DNA of 52,088 nucleotides from Flavobacteriales bacterium (GCA_008016945.1 SSGN01000034.1:1-52088), one strand, 5' to 3'; positions 27,359 to 37,389 are shown, counted from the first letter of the stretch. Notes: generated by a model from the letters alone, not told the origin. Made by a program: numbers and translations.

Positions 27359-28585
27359 ATGAAGCCCCTGCTGTTCCTCCTCGTCGTCACCTCAGCCATG
27401 TTGTCCATGGCCCAGCCCCCCACCATCACCAGCTGGATCATCAACCCGGGTGAAGAAACGGGATACAACGGCATGCTGACGAACGTGCAGCAAGTGGCCT
27501 ATACGGAGACCGATGTGTACGTGCGTTGCACCTGTGTGCCGGGATACGACATCGGTCCGTGGGCAGGCAACCCGAACACCCCAACGAACCAGGACTTCTG
27601 CTTCCGGATCACGCGCGAGCCCATGGAGAACACCGGCACGTTGGTGAACACGCCGCTCGGCCACATCGGTGTCTGGCGCAACGGGGTGAGCATCTTCAAC
27701 GCCAAGGATGGCATGAGCTACAACAACCAAGGGATCTGGAACCGGGATGCCTACATCTTCGAGGGACCGAGCTTCGATGCCTGCCTCGGGCACCCGGCGC
27801 CGAACGGCGAATACCATCACCATGTCAGCCCGAACTGCCTGTATGCCCATACCGATGACGAACACCACAGCGATCTGATCGGTTTCGCCTTCGATGGCTA
27901 CCCGGTCTATGGTGCGTTCGCCTACACCAACCCCGATGGAACCGGTGGCCTCAGTCGTATGCGGAGCAGCTACCAACTGCGTGGGATCACGGACCGGACC
28001 ACACGGCCAGACGGTAGTGCCTTGCAGGCGAACCAGTATGGCCCCGCGATCGGTGGGCAATATCCGTTGGGCGCGTTCCTGGAGGACTATGCCTACGTGG
28101 CCGGGTCCGGCGACCTCGACGAGCACAATGGTCGTACCTGTGTTACACCCGAATACCCGGAAGGCACCTACGCCTACTTCGTCACCCTCACCGAGAGCCT
28201 GCTGCCCGCCTATCCCTACGTGATCGGCCCCACCTACCGGGGCACCGTGTCGGCGGGCAATACCGGACCGCAGAGCGGGCACTTCACCATCCCGGGGAAT
28301 GCCACGACCTATCCGAACCATACCGGCGTGGTGGCAGCGGATCCAGCGTTCACGGGAATGAAGGTCTTCCCCGTACCCACGGACGGGCCACTGACCATTA
28401 CGAACATTCCACCACAGGGTGTCATCTTGGATCTCTTGGATGCCACAGGTCGACCCGTGATGCAACGGTCCTTGACCGGTTCGCAGGTTGAACTCGACCT
28501 GCTTCCGCTACCAGCAGGCAGCTACCTGATCCAGATGCGTGGAGTGGATGGACATGTGCTCCAGGCACGGGCGGTGGTGCGTTGA
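27359..28585 (+). CDS. YHYH-domain protein with T9SS sorting domain
   Basis: A 408-residue exported protein. After a signal peptide (residues 1-18, ending SMAQ) comes a YHYH domain, named for a Tyr-His-rich motif that here reads EYHHHVSPNCLY (Y152-H155). The typical blocks GFAFDGYPVYG and GTYAYFVTL are also present. The C-terminal 60 residues (from KVFPVPTDGP) form a type A sorting domain, so it should be exported and attached by T9SS. The His-rich motif suggests metal binding, but the family's function is not established. Confidence 0.86.
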   Translation: MKPLLFLLVVTSAMLSMAQPPTITSWIINPGEETGYNGMLTNVQQVAYTETDVYVRCTCVPGYDIGPWAGNPNTPTNQDFCFRITREPMENTGTLVNTPLGHIGVWRNGVSIFNAKDGMSYNNQGIWNRDAYIFEGPSFDACLGHPAPNGEYHHHVSPNCLYAHTDDEHHSDLIGFAFDGYPVYGAFAYTNPDGTGGLSRMRSSYQLRGITDRTTRPDGSALQANQYGPAIGGQYPLGAFLEDYAYVAGSGDLDEHNGRTCVTPEYPEGTYAYFVTLTESLLPAYPYVIGPTYRGTVSAGNTGPQSGHFTIPGNATTYPNHTGVVAADPAFTGMKVFPVPTDGPLTITNIPPQGVILDLLDATGRPVMQRSLTGSQVELDLLPLPAGSYLIQMRGVDGHVLQARAVVR

Positions 28586-28623
28586 GGTCTTTGCGGTAGG
28601 GGTGTGCCACAGACCACCGCGCT

Positions 28624-28638
28624 CCCGATCCTATCGGG
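28624..28638 (+). terminator. Possible terminator hairpin after the YHYH gene
   Basis: CCCGAT and ATCGGG form a 6-bp stem around a 3-base loop, with further pairing possible between ACCG before and CGGT after. It begins 39 bases after the stop codon and lacks a T-run. Confidence 0.4.
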
Positions 28639-28699
28639 CGGTCCAGCAGGCTTCCCTCAGCGCAGGGTCATGCCATGCACGGTCGGGCGTGATCGTTGA

Positions 28700-28852
28700 G
28701 CCGAGTTGTCGCCATACCCGGATACAGGTGTTGGGACCGGACAAGTCGTCCTCTATACGCGCCGGTCGGGTGAACAACCACACGACTATTGCTACAGCTC
28801 GGAGCGGGACTATCAGGACGAGCCGGGGTTGTCGAAGATCGACCGGTCGTAG
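28700..28852 (+). pseudogene. Possible remnant of a protein C-terminus
   Basis: A 50-codon frame bounded by TGA and TAG with no start codon, reading LSPYPDTGVGTGQVVLYTRR then SGEQPHDYCYSSERDYQDEP. Its charged, aromatic composition is more protein-like than neighbouring frames. The family is not recognised and the call is speculative. Confidence 0.2.
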
Positions 28853-28869
28853 TGATCCGTTGATCCGCG

Positions 28870-28961
28870 CGTAGCCTGCGGCTGCTCAGCATGCCAGCGA
28901 ACACAAGGGTTGCCATATGCTACCGTGCTCCTGTTCTCGGCGAGCTCAGCCGCAGGCTACG
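28870..28961. repeat. 15-bp inverted repeat with 62-bp spacer
   Basis: CGTAGCCTGCGGCTG at 28870-28884 and its exact reverse complement at 28947-28961. It lies just after the stop of the minus-strand YCF48-like gene. The arms are too far apart for a classical terminator and resemble a REP- or MITE-like unit; no second copy was found in the window. Confidence 0.6.
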
Positions 28962-28994
28962 CTCAGAAACGCGGCCACGCTACGTGCAGTTGGA

Positions 28995-30353
28995 TCACTC
29001 CTTCTGCAACGTGAGCATCGTGGCGTCGTCTCCGGTCACGACCTCCACCTGATAGAGCCCCGCCGCCAGTTCCGAGACATCAATCACAGTGCGTAGGTCC
29101 GATGTGCGGAGGCCACCGATCACTGTGCGTCCTTGCAGATCGATCACTCGTACAACGGCTCCTGTTCTTGTCAGTTCCAGATGTACCGTAGTGGAGCTCG
29201 GGTTTGGATAGAGCAGGGCGGTCGTTGAGGCATGGGTGCTCGGAAGGGCTGTCGCCACATTGCCGCCGTTGTCCGTGCTCCATACACAGGTCCAGGCCGG
29301 TGCGTAGCCCACGTCGTCGTTCAGGAAATAGATGTTGTTGATGCGCCTGCCGACACCTGTCGATGAGTAATGGTTCAATTGCCATGTGGCTCCCCCATCG
29401 ATGCTCGAGAGGATGATGGCCCCGCTGTTGTCAGCACGATAACCGCTGGCGTACAATGTCCCGCTCGGCGTGCCGGTCACCGCAGTGAGCAGGAACGGCG
29501 GAGCAAGTGCGATCGTTGTCGGTAGCCAGGTCGTACCACCATCCGTTGTGCGCAGGATGGCTCCATCGTTGCGCGTCACACAACCGTTCAGCTGATCGGT
29601 GAACCACACACCGCTGAAACCCGTACCGACGGCAGAAAGCACGATCTGCCAGGAAGCACCGCCATCCATGGTGCGGTACACGTTGCCACTATCGGGCAGG
29701 TCGATGGTGCCGTTCGCGTTCCAATGTGAACCGTTGCTCACGGCGAAGCCGAGCGATCCGTTCACGAAGCGGATGCGCGAGATCACTTGCCCCGGGAAAG
29801 TGTCCGTCTGTACCCACGTCACACCTCCATCAGTGGTGCGATCGATCGATCCATCACCTGCCACGGATGCACCACCACAGAAGCCGTTGTCCACATCCAG
29901 CATGTCGATGCAGCGATAGTACCTGTTCGATCCGGTGAACACTTCCGTGAAGGAACTGGGCAGTTGGCCCGGCATGTTCCGGATCACAAGGCTGCGCCTG
30001 ATCTGGTTGGTCATGGTGCGTCTGCTGCCGACCACCCAGTAGTAGCCATCGACATAAGCTGGTGTGCTTCCGGCCCATCCATCCACATCCTCCAGTACGG
30101 TGCCTGCCGGATAATAGAACACCGTACCCTGACCTGCATTGCCACCGGTAGTGGCCACGATCTGGCCCTCGTAGTTCAGGTTCCACGGATCGGTTGAGCC
30201 GTTCACGAAGATCGCGTTGTCCTCATCGAAAGCCAGCGCCCCGCTGAACTGCTGAGAGGAGGCGAACACACCACCAGTGGTCCACTGGCCTTGCGCCATG
30301 GCCAAGATGCCGTAGCAAAGGGCGAGCGCGAAATTCCGATCGGATATGCACAT
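28995..30353 (-). CDS. Secreted YCF48/BNR-repeat protein with T9SS sorting domain
   Basis: A 452-residue exported protein. An N-terminal signal peptide (ending AMAQG) is followed by a beta-propeller built of BNR/YCF48-like units; the clearest Asp-box-like turns are DRTTDGGVTW, YRTMDGGASW, LRTTDGGTTW, LSSIDGGATW and WSTDNGGN. The C-terminus (from YPNPSSTTVHLEL) is a type A T9SS sorting domain. Sialidase catalytic residues are not evident, so a binding or structural propeller is more likely than an enzyme. The start is the ATG of MCISDRNFALAL; longer upstream reading enters the nrdA terminator region. Confidence 0.85.
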   Translation of the reverse strand: MCISDRNFALALCYGILAMAQGQWTTGGVFASSQQFSGALAFDEDNAIFVNGSTDPWNLNYEGQIVATTGGNAGQGTVFYYPAGTVLEDVDGWAGSTPAYVDGYYWVVGSRRTMTNQIRRSLVIRNMPGQLPSSFTEVFTGSNRYYRCIDMLDVDNGFCGGASVAGDGSIDRTTDGGVTWVQTDTFPGQVISRIRFVNGSLGFAVSNGSHWNANGTIDLPDSGNVYRTMDGGASWQIVLSAVGTGFSGVWFTDQLNGCVTRNDGAILRTTDGGTTWLPTTIALAPPFLLTAVTGTPSGTLYASGYRADNSGAIILSSIDGGATWQLNHYSSTGVGRRINNIYFLNDDVGYAPAWTCVWSTDNGGNVATALPSTHASTTALLYPNPSSTTVHLELTRTGAVVRVIDLQGRTVIGGLRTSDLRTVIDVSELAAGLYQVEVVTGDDATMLTLQKE

Positions 30354-30471
30354 GGTGTTTGGTGGGGATCTGATGGTCCGGTCGACCGAATGGTTCCCAT
30401 GCCGCCGCCGGGTGTAGGACGAAGGAACGAATTCCTCCACACCATCCATGGTGCGGGACGTCAAATTCCAT

Positions 30472-30515
30472 AAACAAGTCGCAGGGCCCACTTCCGTGAG
30501 CCCTGCGACTTGTTT
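30472..30515 (-). terminator. Strong terminator of nrdA
   Basis: A perfect 16-bp stem (30472-30487 with 30500-30515) around a 12-base loop, 20 bases after the nrdA stop. On the minus strand the stem ends in TTGTTT, a partial T-run. Confidence 0.8.
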
Positions 30516-30535
30516 CATTCGTTCGGTCTATACTC

Positions 30536-32917
30536 CTACCCCGAACACATCTCACATCCCTCCGGATCATCCAGCGAACAGGCGATCTGCGCCTGGGCCA
30601 CATCCTCGTTGGCAACAACCACCTCCGGGGCCTTCACCACGTTCGGCTCACTCAGCTTGGCCTTATCCACCGTGAACTTGATGGCGTCCGTGGCGGCCTT
30701 GGTGCGCAGGTAGTACATGCCCGTCTTCAAGCCCGCTTTCCACGCATAGAAGTGCATGCTGGTAAGCTTGCCGAAGTTGGCGTTCTCCATGAAGATGTTG
30801 AGGCTCTGGCTCTGGCAGATGTACGCCCCACGATCCGCGCTCATGTCGATGATCGTCCGCTGGCTGATCTCCCAGGCTGTCTTGTACAGGTCCTTGAGGT
30901 TCTGCGGGATCTCCGGGATGTGCTGGATGCTGCCGTTGGCGGCCACGATCTTGTTCTTCAGCTCCTCACCCCACAGGCCCAGCTTCACCAGATCGCGCAG
31001 CAGGTACTTGTTCACCACCACGAATTCGCCGCTGAGCACACGGCGGGTGTAGATGTTGCTGGTGTACGGTTCGAAGCACTCGTTGTTCCCGAGGATCTGT
31101 GCGGTGCTGGCGGTGGGCATCGGTGCCAGCAACAAGCTGTTGCGCACCCCGTGCTGTTCGATCTCACTACGCAGTACGTCCCATTCCCAACGATCGCTCG
31201 GCTTCACCCCCCACATGTCGAACTGGAGCACGCCTTGGCTCATGGGGCTGCCTTCGTAGGTCTCGTACGGGCCCTCCTCCTTCGCGAGGTCCTTGCTTGC
31301 GGTGAGGGCGGCGTAGTAGATCGTCTCGAAGATCTCGCGGTTCAGCACCTTGGCCTCCACGCTATCGAAGGGGTGGCGCATGAGGATGAACGCATCAGCC
31401 AAGCCCTGCACGCCGATGCCGATGGGGCGATGGCGCATGTTGCTGCGACGTGCCTCGGGGATCGGGTAGTAGTTCTGGTCGATGACGCGGTTGAGGTTGC
31501 GCGCCAGCTGGTAGGTGACCTCGAAGAGCTTGTTGTGATCGAACTTGCCCTTCTCCACGAATTTGGGCAGCGCGATGGAGCCGAGATTGCACACGGCCAC
31601 CTCGTCGGGGCTGGTGTACTCGATGATCTCCGTGCAGAGGTTGCTGCTCTTGATGGTGCCCAGGTTCTGCTGGTTGCTCTTGCCGTTGGCGGCATCCTTG
31701 AAGAGGATGTAGGGCGTACCGGTCTCGATCTGGCTTTCCAGGATCTTGAACCACAGGTCCTGCGCCTTCACCGTCTGGCGGCCTTTGCCTGCGGCCTCGT
31801 AGCCTTCATACAGTTCCTCGAACTTGGCACCCCATGTGTCACTGAGGCCGGGGCATTCGTTGGGGCACATCAAGGTCCAGTCGCCGCCCTGCTCCACGCG
31901 CTTCATGAACAGGTCCGGGATCCACAATGCGTAGAACAGATCGCGGGCCCGCATCTCCTCCTTGCCATGGTTCTTCTTCAGATCAAGGAAGTCGAACACA
32001 TCGGCATGCCACGGCTCCAAGTACATGGCGAAGCTGCCCTTGCGCTTGCCCCCACCCTGGTCCACATACCGCGCGGTGTCGTTGAACACACGCAGCATGG
32101 GCACGATGCCATTGCTGGTGCCGTTGGTGCCCTTGATGTAGCTGCCCTTGGCCCGCAGGTTATGCACGCTGAGGCCGATGCCGCCCGCGCTCTGGCTGAT
32201 CTGCGCGCACTGCTTCAGGGTGTCGTAGATGCCCGTGATGCTGTCCTCCTTCAACTGCAACAGGAAGCAGCTGCTCATCTGCGGCTTCGGCGTGCCTGCG
32301 TTGAAGAGCGTGGGCGTGGCATGCGTGTACCAACCTTCGCTGAGGTCGTTGTAGGTGCGGATGGCGCTGTCGATGTCGACTTTATGGATGCCCACCGCCA
32401 CGCGCATGAGCATGTGCTGCGGACGCTCCACCACCTTGCCATGCAGACGCAGGAGATAGCTCCGCTCCAAGGTCTTGAACCCGAAGTAATCGTAGTTGAA
32501 GTCGCGGTCGTAGATGATCGCGCTGTCCAGCACGTCGGCGTTGTCCTGGATGATCTTGTGGACATCATCGGCGAGTAGCGCGGCCCGCTCTCCGGTCTTG
32601 GGATCCAGGTACACGTAAAGGTCCTTCATGGTCTCGCTGAAGGACTTCTTGGTGTTCTTGTGCAGGTTGCTCACCGCGATGCGGCTCGCGAGTTGCGCAT
32701 AATCCGGGTGCTTCACCGTCATGGTGGCGGCCACCTCGGCGGTGAGGTTATCCAGCTCGGTGGTGGTCACCCCATCGAAGATGCCGTCGATCACCTTCAT
32801 GGTGACCACGGTGGCATCCACCATGGGGTCCAGCTCGTAGCACAGCTTCTTCACCCGCGCAGTGATCTTGTCGAATTTCACCGCCTCCCGGCGGCCGTCG
32901 CGCTTGATAACGTACAT
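30536..32917 (-). CDS. nrdA: Ribonucleoside-diphosphate reductase, alpha subunit (class Ia)
   Basis: The 793-residue large subunit of class I RNR, which reduces ribonucleoside diphosphates to deoxyribonucleotides. An ATP-cone is at residues 1-90 ([18 protein letters not shown]). The barrel carries the redox cysteines in MSSCFLLQ and [10 protein letters not shown], the SNLCTEI radical-site block, the tyrosine pair in TGMYYLRTK, and a C-terminal cysteine pair in CEMCSG that passes electrons from thioredoxin or glutaredoxin. The sequence is of the eukaryote-like subtype. It lies 240 bases after nrdB on the same strand. The ATG is preceded by a tandem ACAAGGA ACAAGGA, a strong ribosome site for this genome. 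Confidence 0.97.
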   Translation of the reverse strand: MYVIKRDGRREAVKFDKITARVKKLCYELDPMVDATVVTMKVIDGIFDGVTTTELDNLTAEVAATMTVKHPDYAQLASRIAVSNLHKNTKKSFSETMKDLYVYLDPKTGERAALLADDVHKIIQDNADVLDSAIIYDRDFNYDYFGFKTLERSYLLRLHGKVVERPQHMLMRVAVGIHKVDIDSAIRTYNDLSEGWYTHATPTLFNAGTPKPQMSSCFLLQLKEDSITGIYDTLKQCAQISQSAGGIGLSVHNLRAKGSYIKGTNGTSNGIVPMLRVFNDTARYVDQGGGKRKGSFAMYLEPWHADVFDFLDLKKNHGKEEMRARDLFYALWIPDLFMKRVEQGGDWTLMCPNECPGLSDTWGAKFEELYEGYEAAGKGRQTVKAQDLWFKILESQIETGTPYILFKDAANGKSNQQNLGTIKSSNLCTEIIEYTSPDEVAVCNLGSIALPKFVEKGKFDHNKLFEVTYQLARNLNRVIDQNYYPIPEARRSNMRHRPIGIGVQGLADAFILMRHPFDSVEAKVLNREIFETIYYAALTASKDLAKEEGPYETYEGSPMSQGVLQFDMWGVKPSDRWEWDVLRSEIEQHGVRNSLLLAPMPTASTAQILGNNECFEPYTSNIYTRRVLSGEFVVVNKYLLRDLVKLGLWGEELKNKIVAANGSIQHIPEIPQNLKDLYKTAWEISQRTIIDMSADRGAYICQSQSLNIFMENANFGKLTSMHFYAWKAGLKTGMYYLRTKAATDAIKFTVDKAKLSEPNVVKAPEVVVANEDVAQAQIACSLDDPEGCEMCSG

Positions 32918-33157
32918 GTTCCTTGTTCCTTGTTTTTACGCACTTCGGGCTCCCGCCTTCCGTGTTGGTTTTCCTGTCACTTTTCCCGACTGTAAGATGG
33001 CCCCCTTCCCCCTCCTTCCCGAGACCTCGATCCGGCTCTTCGTGAACCGACCGATGTGAGATCCGGTGAAATGCGTTGCAGCTGACCGTGTTCCGTGTTC
33101 TGCTTGTCCACGGGTCCACCGCGCTACACGCAGCCCGCCAACACCCAACCCCGCATC

Positions 33158-34192
33158 TCAGAAATCCGCATCCAGCGTGAACTTGCTCTGATCCTTGTCC
33201 TTGTTCAACACACCGGCCTTCTGATACTCGCCCACGCGCTTCTCAAAGAAGTTGGTCTTGCCCTGTAGCGAGATCATCTCCATGAAATCGAACGGGTTGG
33301 TGGCGTTGTAGATCTTCTCGTTGCCCAATTCCAACAACAAGCGATCGGCCACGAACTCGATGTACTGCTGCATGAGCTTCGCATTCATCCCGATCAGGTT
33401 CACAGGCAACGCGTCGGTCACGAACTCCTTCTCGATCTCCACCGCATCCCGGATGATGGACTCCACGGTCTTCTTGGGGACCTTGTTCAGCAGGTGCTTG
33501 GTATAGAGCAGGCAGGCGAAGTCGCAGTGCAAGCCTTCATCCCGGCTGATGAGCTCGTTACTGAAGGTGAGGCCGGGCATGAGGCCGCGCTTCTTCAGCC
33601 AGAAGATGCTGCAGAAGCTGCCGCTGAAGAAGATGCCCTCCACGGCAGCGAAGGCGATGAGGCGTTCGGCGAAGCTGCCCTTGCCGATCCAGCGCAGGGC
33701 CCATTCGGCCTTCTTCTTGACGCAGTCCACCGTTTCGATGGCGTGCAGCAGCTTGTCCTTCTCGATCGGGTCCTTGATGTAGGTATCGATCAGCAGGCTG
33801 TAGGTTTCGCTGTGGATGTTCTCCATGGCGATCTGGAAGCCGTAGAAGAAGCGGGCCTCGGGGTACTGCACCTCGTGCAGGAAGTTCTCGGCGAGGTTCT
33901 CGTTCACGATGCCGTCGCTGGCGGCGAAGAAGGCGAGCACGTGCTTGATGAAGTAGCGCTCGTCGTCGTTGAGCTTGTCGTTCCAATCGGTGAGGTCGGC
34001 ATGGAGGTCGATCTCCTCGGCGGTCCAGAAGGCGGCTTCGTGCTTCTTGTAGAACTGCCAGATGTCGTTGTGCTGAATGGGGAAGATCACGAACCGGTCC
34101 TTGTTCTCCTTCAGGATGGGTTCGTTGGCCGCGGCCGTGTCGGCAAGTGCCGCATCCATGCTCATCTGGGGATCGGTGTTCTTGGTGCTCAT
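33158..34192 (-). CDS. nrdB: Ribonucleoside-diphosphate reductase, beta subunit (class Ia)
   Basis: The 344-residue radical-carrying subunit that pairs with NrdA. The di-iron ligands can be placed by comparison with mouse R2: D62 in [10 protein letters not shown]124 and H127 in MENIHSETY, the Glu in [13 protein letters not shown], and the Glu and His in [11 protein letters not shown]. The radical tyrosine is Y131. The protein is strikingly like eukaryotic R2. [16 protein letters not shown] block and a C-terminal acidic tail (FTLDADF), which docks on NrdA, are present. The ATG of MSTKNTD at 34190-34192 is the only good start; upstream codons are Arg/Pro-rich and not family-like. Confidence 0.97.
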   Translation of the reverse strand: MSTKNTDPQMSMDAALADTAAANEPILKENKDRFVIFPIQHNDIWQFYKKHEAAFWTAEEIDLHADLTDWNDKLNDDERYFIKHVLAFFAASDGIVNENLAENFLHEVQYPEARFFYGFQIAMENIHSETYSLLIDTYIKDPIEKDKLLHAIETVDCVKKKAEWALRWIGKGSFAERLIAFAAVEGIFFSGSFCSIFWLKKRGLMPGLTFSNELISRDEGLHCDFACLLYTKHLLNKVPKKTVESIIRDAVEIEKEFVTDALPVNLIGMNAKLMQQYIEFVADRLLLELGNEKIYNATNPFDFMEMISLQGKTNFFEKRVGEYQKAGVLNKDKDQSKFTLDADF

Positions 34193-34383
34193 GGCATGTT
34201 TCGACTTGGGAGAGACGGTGTTCCAGAAGGGGGAAGGCCTCCTTCTTCGTTGACGATGGATACTGTTCGGGTCCCGCCGACGTCGCTCTCGTTCCAAAGG
34301 CCGAAAAGGCGGCGTCGTCGGGTTACAAAAGTGGCCCCGGTGGTCAGCATTCGCCGGATGAAGTCTTCCATACTTTTCAACAT
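34189..34383 (-). CDS. Doubtful 64-codon leader frame before nrdB
   Basis: A short frame beginning [13 protein letters not shown] and ending NMP, whose TGA overlaps the nrdB ATG as ATGA, the arrangement seen at several true gene pairs in this window. Against it, the middle is Arg-rich, the end is Pro/Ser-rich and the likely nrdB promoter lies inside it. It could be a translational-coupling leader or chance. Confidence 0.2.
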   Translation of the reverse strand: MLKSMEDFIRRMLTTGATFVTRRRRLFGLWNESDVGGTRTVSIVNEEGGLPPSGTPSLPSRNMP

Positions 34384-34995
34384 GCGCCGGATCCCCGCGA
34401 AGGGCGTGGGAAGGATCCAGAGTGATCCGTTCCAAGCGTTTTCTTTTCACGATCCATCAACAATCGCTGTAATGCACTGCCGTAGGGCGAACGCTGGGTT
34501 CAATACCCCTACGCGCCCCTTGCACCAAGGACTTCAACACACCACATGTCCGCGACACCGTATTCCATTGGGGCATCCGATCCCGCCCGACCCACTTGCT
34601 CTTCTTCCTCTCGCCTTCACCGAGAGCCCTGTTCCGTACGCCCGTCCCTCGGTGGCTTCGCTTCTTGTGTTGCACACCTTCGGCCTTGCACCAGGTCTCT
34701 CGTACCGGCCTTAGAAGAATAGTCCCGCATCTTCGGCCGCTCCTGAACATCCAAATAGGGTCACCGATCAGAGGGATCGTCTGAGCGATGCTCGTATCGG
34801 TCCGCCATCCCATCGACCCGCACCTCGCCAACGTACCGCAGAAGCGTGTCCTGCATGATGAACGCACTGGGGATCACCCCGCTGAACTCGCGTTCACCAT
34901 CCACGATCGTTGAAAACCTTCAATGTCCAAGGCGGTATCCCAATAGGGAACGCAACTACCTTGTTCTCTCGTTCAACCTTTAATACCCAGAGAAC
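34193..34995. other. 803-bp gap without an intact gene
   Basis: The largest non-coding stretch. It contains the nrdB leader with a CACTTTTG near-promoter (34325-34332, minus strand), a 64-codon minus-strand frame (34189-34383) whose stop overlaps the nrdB ATG, and a protein-like fragment without a start at 34761-34919. Frames of up to 136 codons around 34457-34867 have Arg-rich, non-protein-like composition. No tRNA or terminator was found. Confidence 0.55.
34761..34919 (-). pseudogene. Protein-like fragment without start codon
   Basis: A 52-codon minus-strand frame between two stop codons, reading TIVDGEREFSGVIPSAFIMQ then DTLLRYVGEVRVDGMADRYE. The composition looks like real protein, with alternating hydrophobic residues, but only an internal ATG exists and no family is recognised. 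Perhaps the 3' remnant of a lost gene. Confidence 0.25.
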
Positions 34996-35151
34996 ATGGC
35001 AGCAGCCGTTGAAGCGTATTGCGTGAAGTGCAAGGCCAAGCGCAACATGAAGGACCCCAAGGAGAACACCATGGCCAACGGCCGCAAGGCGATGAAGGGC
35101 ACCTGCCCCACGTGCGGCACCGGCATGTTCAAGATCATGGGCAAAGCCTGA
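34996..35151 (+). CDS. DUF5679 zinc-ribbon protein
   Basis: A 51-residue protein with two Cys pairs, CVKC at residues 9-12 and CPTC near residues 38-41, joined by a basic linker (KAKRNMKDPKENT). This layout and the end CGTGMFKIMGKA match the DUF5679 family, a small zinc-ribbon group of unknown function found in diverse bacteria and archaea. AGAGA lies a few bases before the ATG as a weak ribosome site. It is a single-gene unit closed by the hairpin at 35168. Confidence 0.85.
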   Translation: MAAAVEAYCVKCKAKRNMKDPKENTMANGRKAMKGTCPTCGTGMFKIMGKA

Positions 35152-35167
35152 TCCGCACCTTGGCGCG

Positions 35168-35199
35168 AAGCCCTGTCCGCCAGAACGGGCAGGGCTTTT
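35168..35199 (+). terminator. Terminator after the DUF5679 gene
   Basis: AAGCCCTG pairs with CAGGGCTT, the stem extending inward by four more pairs (one G-T), followed by TTTT. This is the most classical rho-independent terminator in the window, 17 bases after the stop codon. Confidence 0.8.
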
Positions 35200-35277
35200 C
35201 CATGGCCTCTTCGCTCATTCACCAGAGGCCGTGCAAAGACGGGCACGCCCCGGGAACCCGAGCCCGAACACCACGGC

Positions 35278-35285
35278 TACCTTTA
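35278..35285 (+). promoter_or_regulatory. Putative -7 element TACCTTTA before cysQ
   Basis: TACCTTTA differs from TAnnTTTG only in the last base and ends nine bases before the cysQ ATG. It would serve the cysQ-gmd-fcl unit. Confidence 0.45.
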
Positions 35286-35294
35286 CCCGCACAG

Positions 35295-36131
35295 ATGACC
35301 GGCCCTTCCCTGGAGCAAATGGTGAACGCCGCCATAGGCGCTGCCTTGGCCGGTGGCCAGGCCATCATGGAGGTCTATGCCGGATCCTTCGCAGTGGAAT
35401 GGAAGGCCGACCGCTCCCCGCTCACCCAGGCCGATCGCGATTCGCACCACGCCATCGAACAGGCGCTGGCCACCACCGGCCTGCCCATCATGAGCGAGGA
35501 AGGCCCCTTCATCCCCATGGCCCAGCGCCAGGCGTGGCCCTACTACTGGCTGGTGGACCCGCTGGACGGCACCAAGGAGTTCGTTGCCCGCAACGACGAA
35601 TTCGCCGTGTGCATCGCCCTGATGCGGTCCGATACCACCACCAACACTCCCCTGGGCAACGCCTCTCCCCTGGTCGGCGTGATCTACGGCCCCGTGCAAG
35701 ACCTGCTCTACTTCGCTTGGGAAGGTGGCGGAGCCTGGCGCCAGCAGCACGCAGCAACCCAAGGCCCGGTTCCGGCGTATGAACGGGCCGCCATGAGCCT
35801 CCGTTTGCCTCTCGCGCACGAGCCCCGTGCCTATTCCATCCTCGCCAGCCGCTCGCATCGAAGCCCCGAGACCGCGGCATTCATCCAGCGCAAGGAAGAG
35901 GAGCATGGTACCGTGACCCTCGCCTTCATCGGCAGCGCCCTCAAATTCGGGCGCATGGCCGAAGGTGCCGCGGACGCATACCCCCGCTACGCCCCGACCA
36001 TGGAATGGGACACCGCCGCCGGACAGATCATCTGCACCGAGGCCGGCCGTCAACTCCTTGATGTGACCACCAACGCACCCCTGCGTTATAACAAGCAAGA
36101 ACCGGTGAACGACTGGTTCACCGTACAATGA
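35295..36131 (+). CDS. cysQ: 3'(2'),5'-bisphosphate nucleotidase
   Basis: A 278-residue Mg-dependent phosphatase of the inositol monophosphatase superfamily that removes the 3'-phosphate from PAP (and PAPS), a by-product of sulfate assimilation or sulfotransferase reactions. The metal site is built from the Glu in MSEEGPF, the two Asp in [10 protein letters not shown] and the Asp in MEWDTAAGQ. The start at MTGPSLEQM gives the normal CysQ length; reading further upstream would run through the DUF5679 gene and its terminator. It overlaps gmd by ATGA. Confidence 0.93.
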   Translation: MTGPSLEQMVNAAIGAALAGGQAIMEVYAGSFAVEWKADRSPLTQADRDSHHAIEQALATTGLPIMSEEGPFIPMAQRQAWPYYWLVDPLDGTKEFVARNDEFAVCIALMRSDTTTNTPLGNASPLVGVIYGPVQDLLYFAWEGGGAWRQQHAATQGPVPAYERAAMSLRLPLAHEPRAYSILASRSHRSPETAAFIQRKEEEHGTVTLAFIGSALKFGRMAEGAADAYPRYAPTMEWDTAAGQIICTEAGRQLLDVTTNAPLRYNKQEPVNDWFTVQ

Positions 36132-37342
36132 CCAAGATGACGAAGAAGAACACGCGTGCCGCTGGCACCAACGCCCAGAAAGGCCATTCCGCCCAGGCCA
36201 AGAAGCCCAAGGCCAGCAAGGTCCGGACCGACCGCAGCACCGCCACCAAGGGCAAGCGCAAGGTCGCCCTCATCACCGGTGTCACCGGACAGGATGGTGC
36301 CTACCTGAGCGAGCTGCTGTTGAACAAGGGATACGAGGTGCATGGCGTCAAACGCCGCAGCTCGCTGTTCAACACCGACCGTATCGACCACCTGTACCAC
36401 GATATGCACGAGAAGGGCCATGCCTTTCACTTGCATTACGGTGACCTCACCGACAGCGTGAACTGCCTGCGCCTGGTGCAGCAGATCCAGCCGGACGAGA
36501 TCTACAACCTGGCCGCCATGAGCCATGTGCACGTGAGCTTCGAGATGCCCGAGTACACGGCCAACGCCGATGGTATCGGCACGCTGCGCTTCCTGGAGGC
36601 CATCCGCATCCTCGGCCTGGAGAAGAAGACCAAATTCTACCAAGCCTCCACTTCGGAGCTGTACGGCGGTGTGCGCCCACACGCGCAGAACGAGGAGACG
36701 CCCTTCCACCCGCGCAGCCCTTACGGCGTGGCCAAGCTCTACGGCTTCTGGATCACCAAGAACTACCGCGAGAGCTACGGCATCTTCGCCTGCAACGGCA
36801 TCCTCTTCAACCACGAAAGTCCCCTGCGCGGCGAGACCTTCGTGACCCGCAAGATCACCCGCGCCGCCGCCAAGATCAAACTGGGCCTGCAGGATACCCT
36901 GTACCTGGGTAACCTCGACGCCAAGCGCGACTGGGGCCATGCCAAGGATTACGTGGAGGGCATGTGGCTGATGCTGCAAGCCAAGAAACCCGATGACTAC
37001 GTGCTCGCCACCGGAAAGACCTACACCGTGCGCCACTTCGTGGACCTGGCCTTCGGCGAAGTGGGCATCAAGCTCGAGTGGAAGGGCAAGGCCGAGAAGG
37101 AGAAGGGCTACGACAAGAAGACCGGCAAGGTGCTCGTGGCCATCGACAAGCGCTACTACCGCCCAGCCGAGGTGGACCACCTGGAGGGCGACCCCCGCAA
37201 GGCCATGCGCGAGCTCGGCTGGAAGCACAAGTACGACCTCAAGGCCCTGGTGAAGGAAATGATGGCCAGCGACCTGGAGCTCTTCAAACGCGATGTGTAC
37301 CTGAAGAAGGGCGGCCACAAGATCCTGCACGAACAAGAATGA
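36128..37342 (+). CDS. gmd: GDP-mannose 4,6-dehydratase
   Basis: A 404-residue NADP-dependent short-chain dehydrogenase-type enzyme that converts GDP-mannose to GDP-4-keto-6-deoxymannose, the first step to GDP-L-fucose. The nucleotide loop is ITGVTGQDG (residues 49-57). The catalytic residues are T175 and E177 in ASTSELYG and Y199/K203 in [27 protein letters not shown] and [16 protein letters not shown] are Gmd signatures. A Lys/Ala-rich tail of about 43 residues precedes the fold; no other start codon can remove it. The ATGA overlap with cysQ and a 47-base gap to fcl indicate one operon. Confidence 0.96.
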   Translation: MTKMTKKNTRAAGTNAQKGHSAQAKKPKASKVRTDRSTATKGKRKVALITGVTGQDGAYLSELLLNKGYEVHGVKRRSSLFNTDRIDHLYHDMHEKGHAFHLHYGDLTDSVNCLRLVQQIQPDEIYNLAAMSHVHVSFEMPEYTANADGIGTLRFLEAIRILGLEKKTKFYQASTSELYGGVRPHAQNEETPFHPRSPYGVAKLYGFWITKNYRESYGIFACNGILFNHESPLRGETFVTRKITRAAAKIKLGLQDTLYLGNLDAKRDWGHAKDYVEGMWLMLQAKKPDDYVLATGKTYTVRHFVDLAFGEVGIKLEWKGKAEKEKGYDKKTGKVLVAIDKRYYRPAEVDHLEGDPRKAMRELGWKHKYDLKALVKEMMASDLELFKRDVYLKKGGHKILHEQE

Positions 37343-37389
37343 TCTGTGATCATTCCTGCCGTACGGGCGGATCATGATCCGCCCCAACA

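Larger units (their letters stand above)
28586..28994. other. 409-bp gap with hairpin, inverted repeat and a possible relic
   Basis: No intact gene. It holds a short hairpin at 28624-28638, an open frame without a start codon at 28700-28852 and a 15-bp inverted repeat at 28870-28961. Both flanking genes encode T9SS cargo. Confidence 0.55.

Noticed and set aside
30752..32578. A 608-codon open frame antisense to nrdA
   Set aside because: It is the shadow of a strongly conserved gene in high-GC DNA; the translation is His/Leu/Ala-rich with no family signature and no ribosome site.
33494..34714. A 406-codon plus-strand frame over nrdB
   Set aside because: Most of it is antisense to nrdB; the free end is Arg/Pro-rich and unlike protein.
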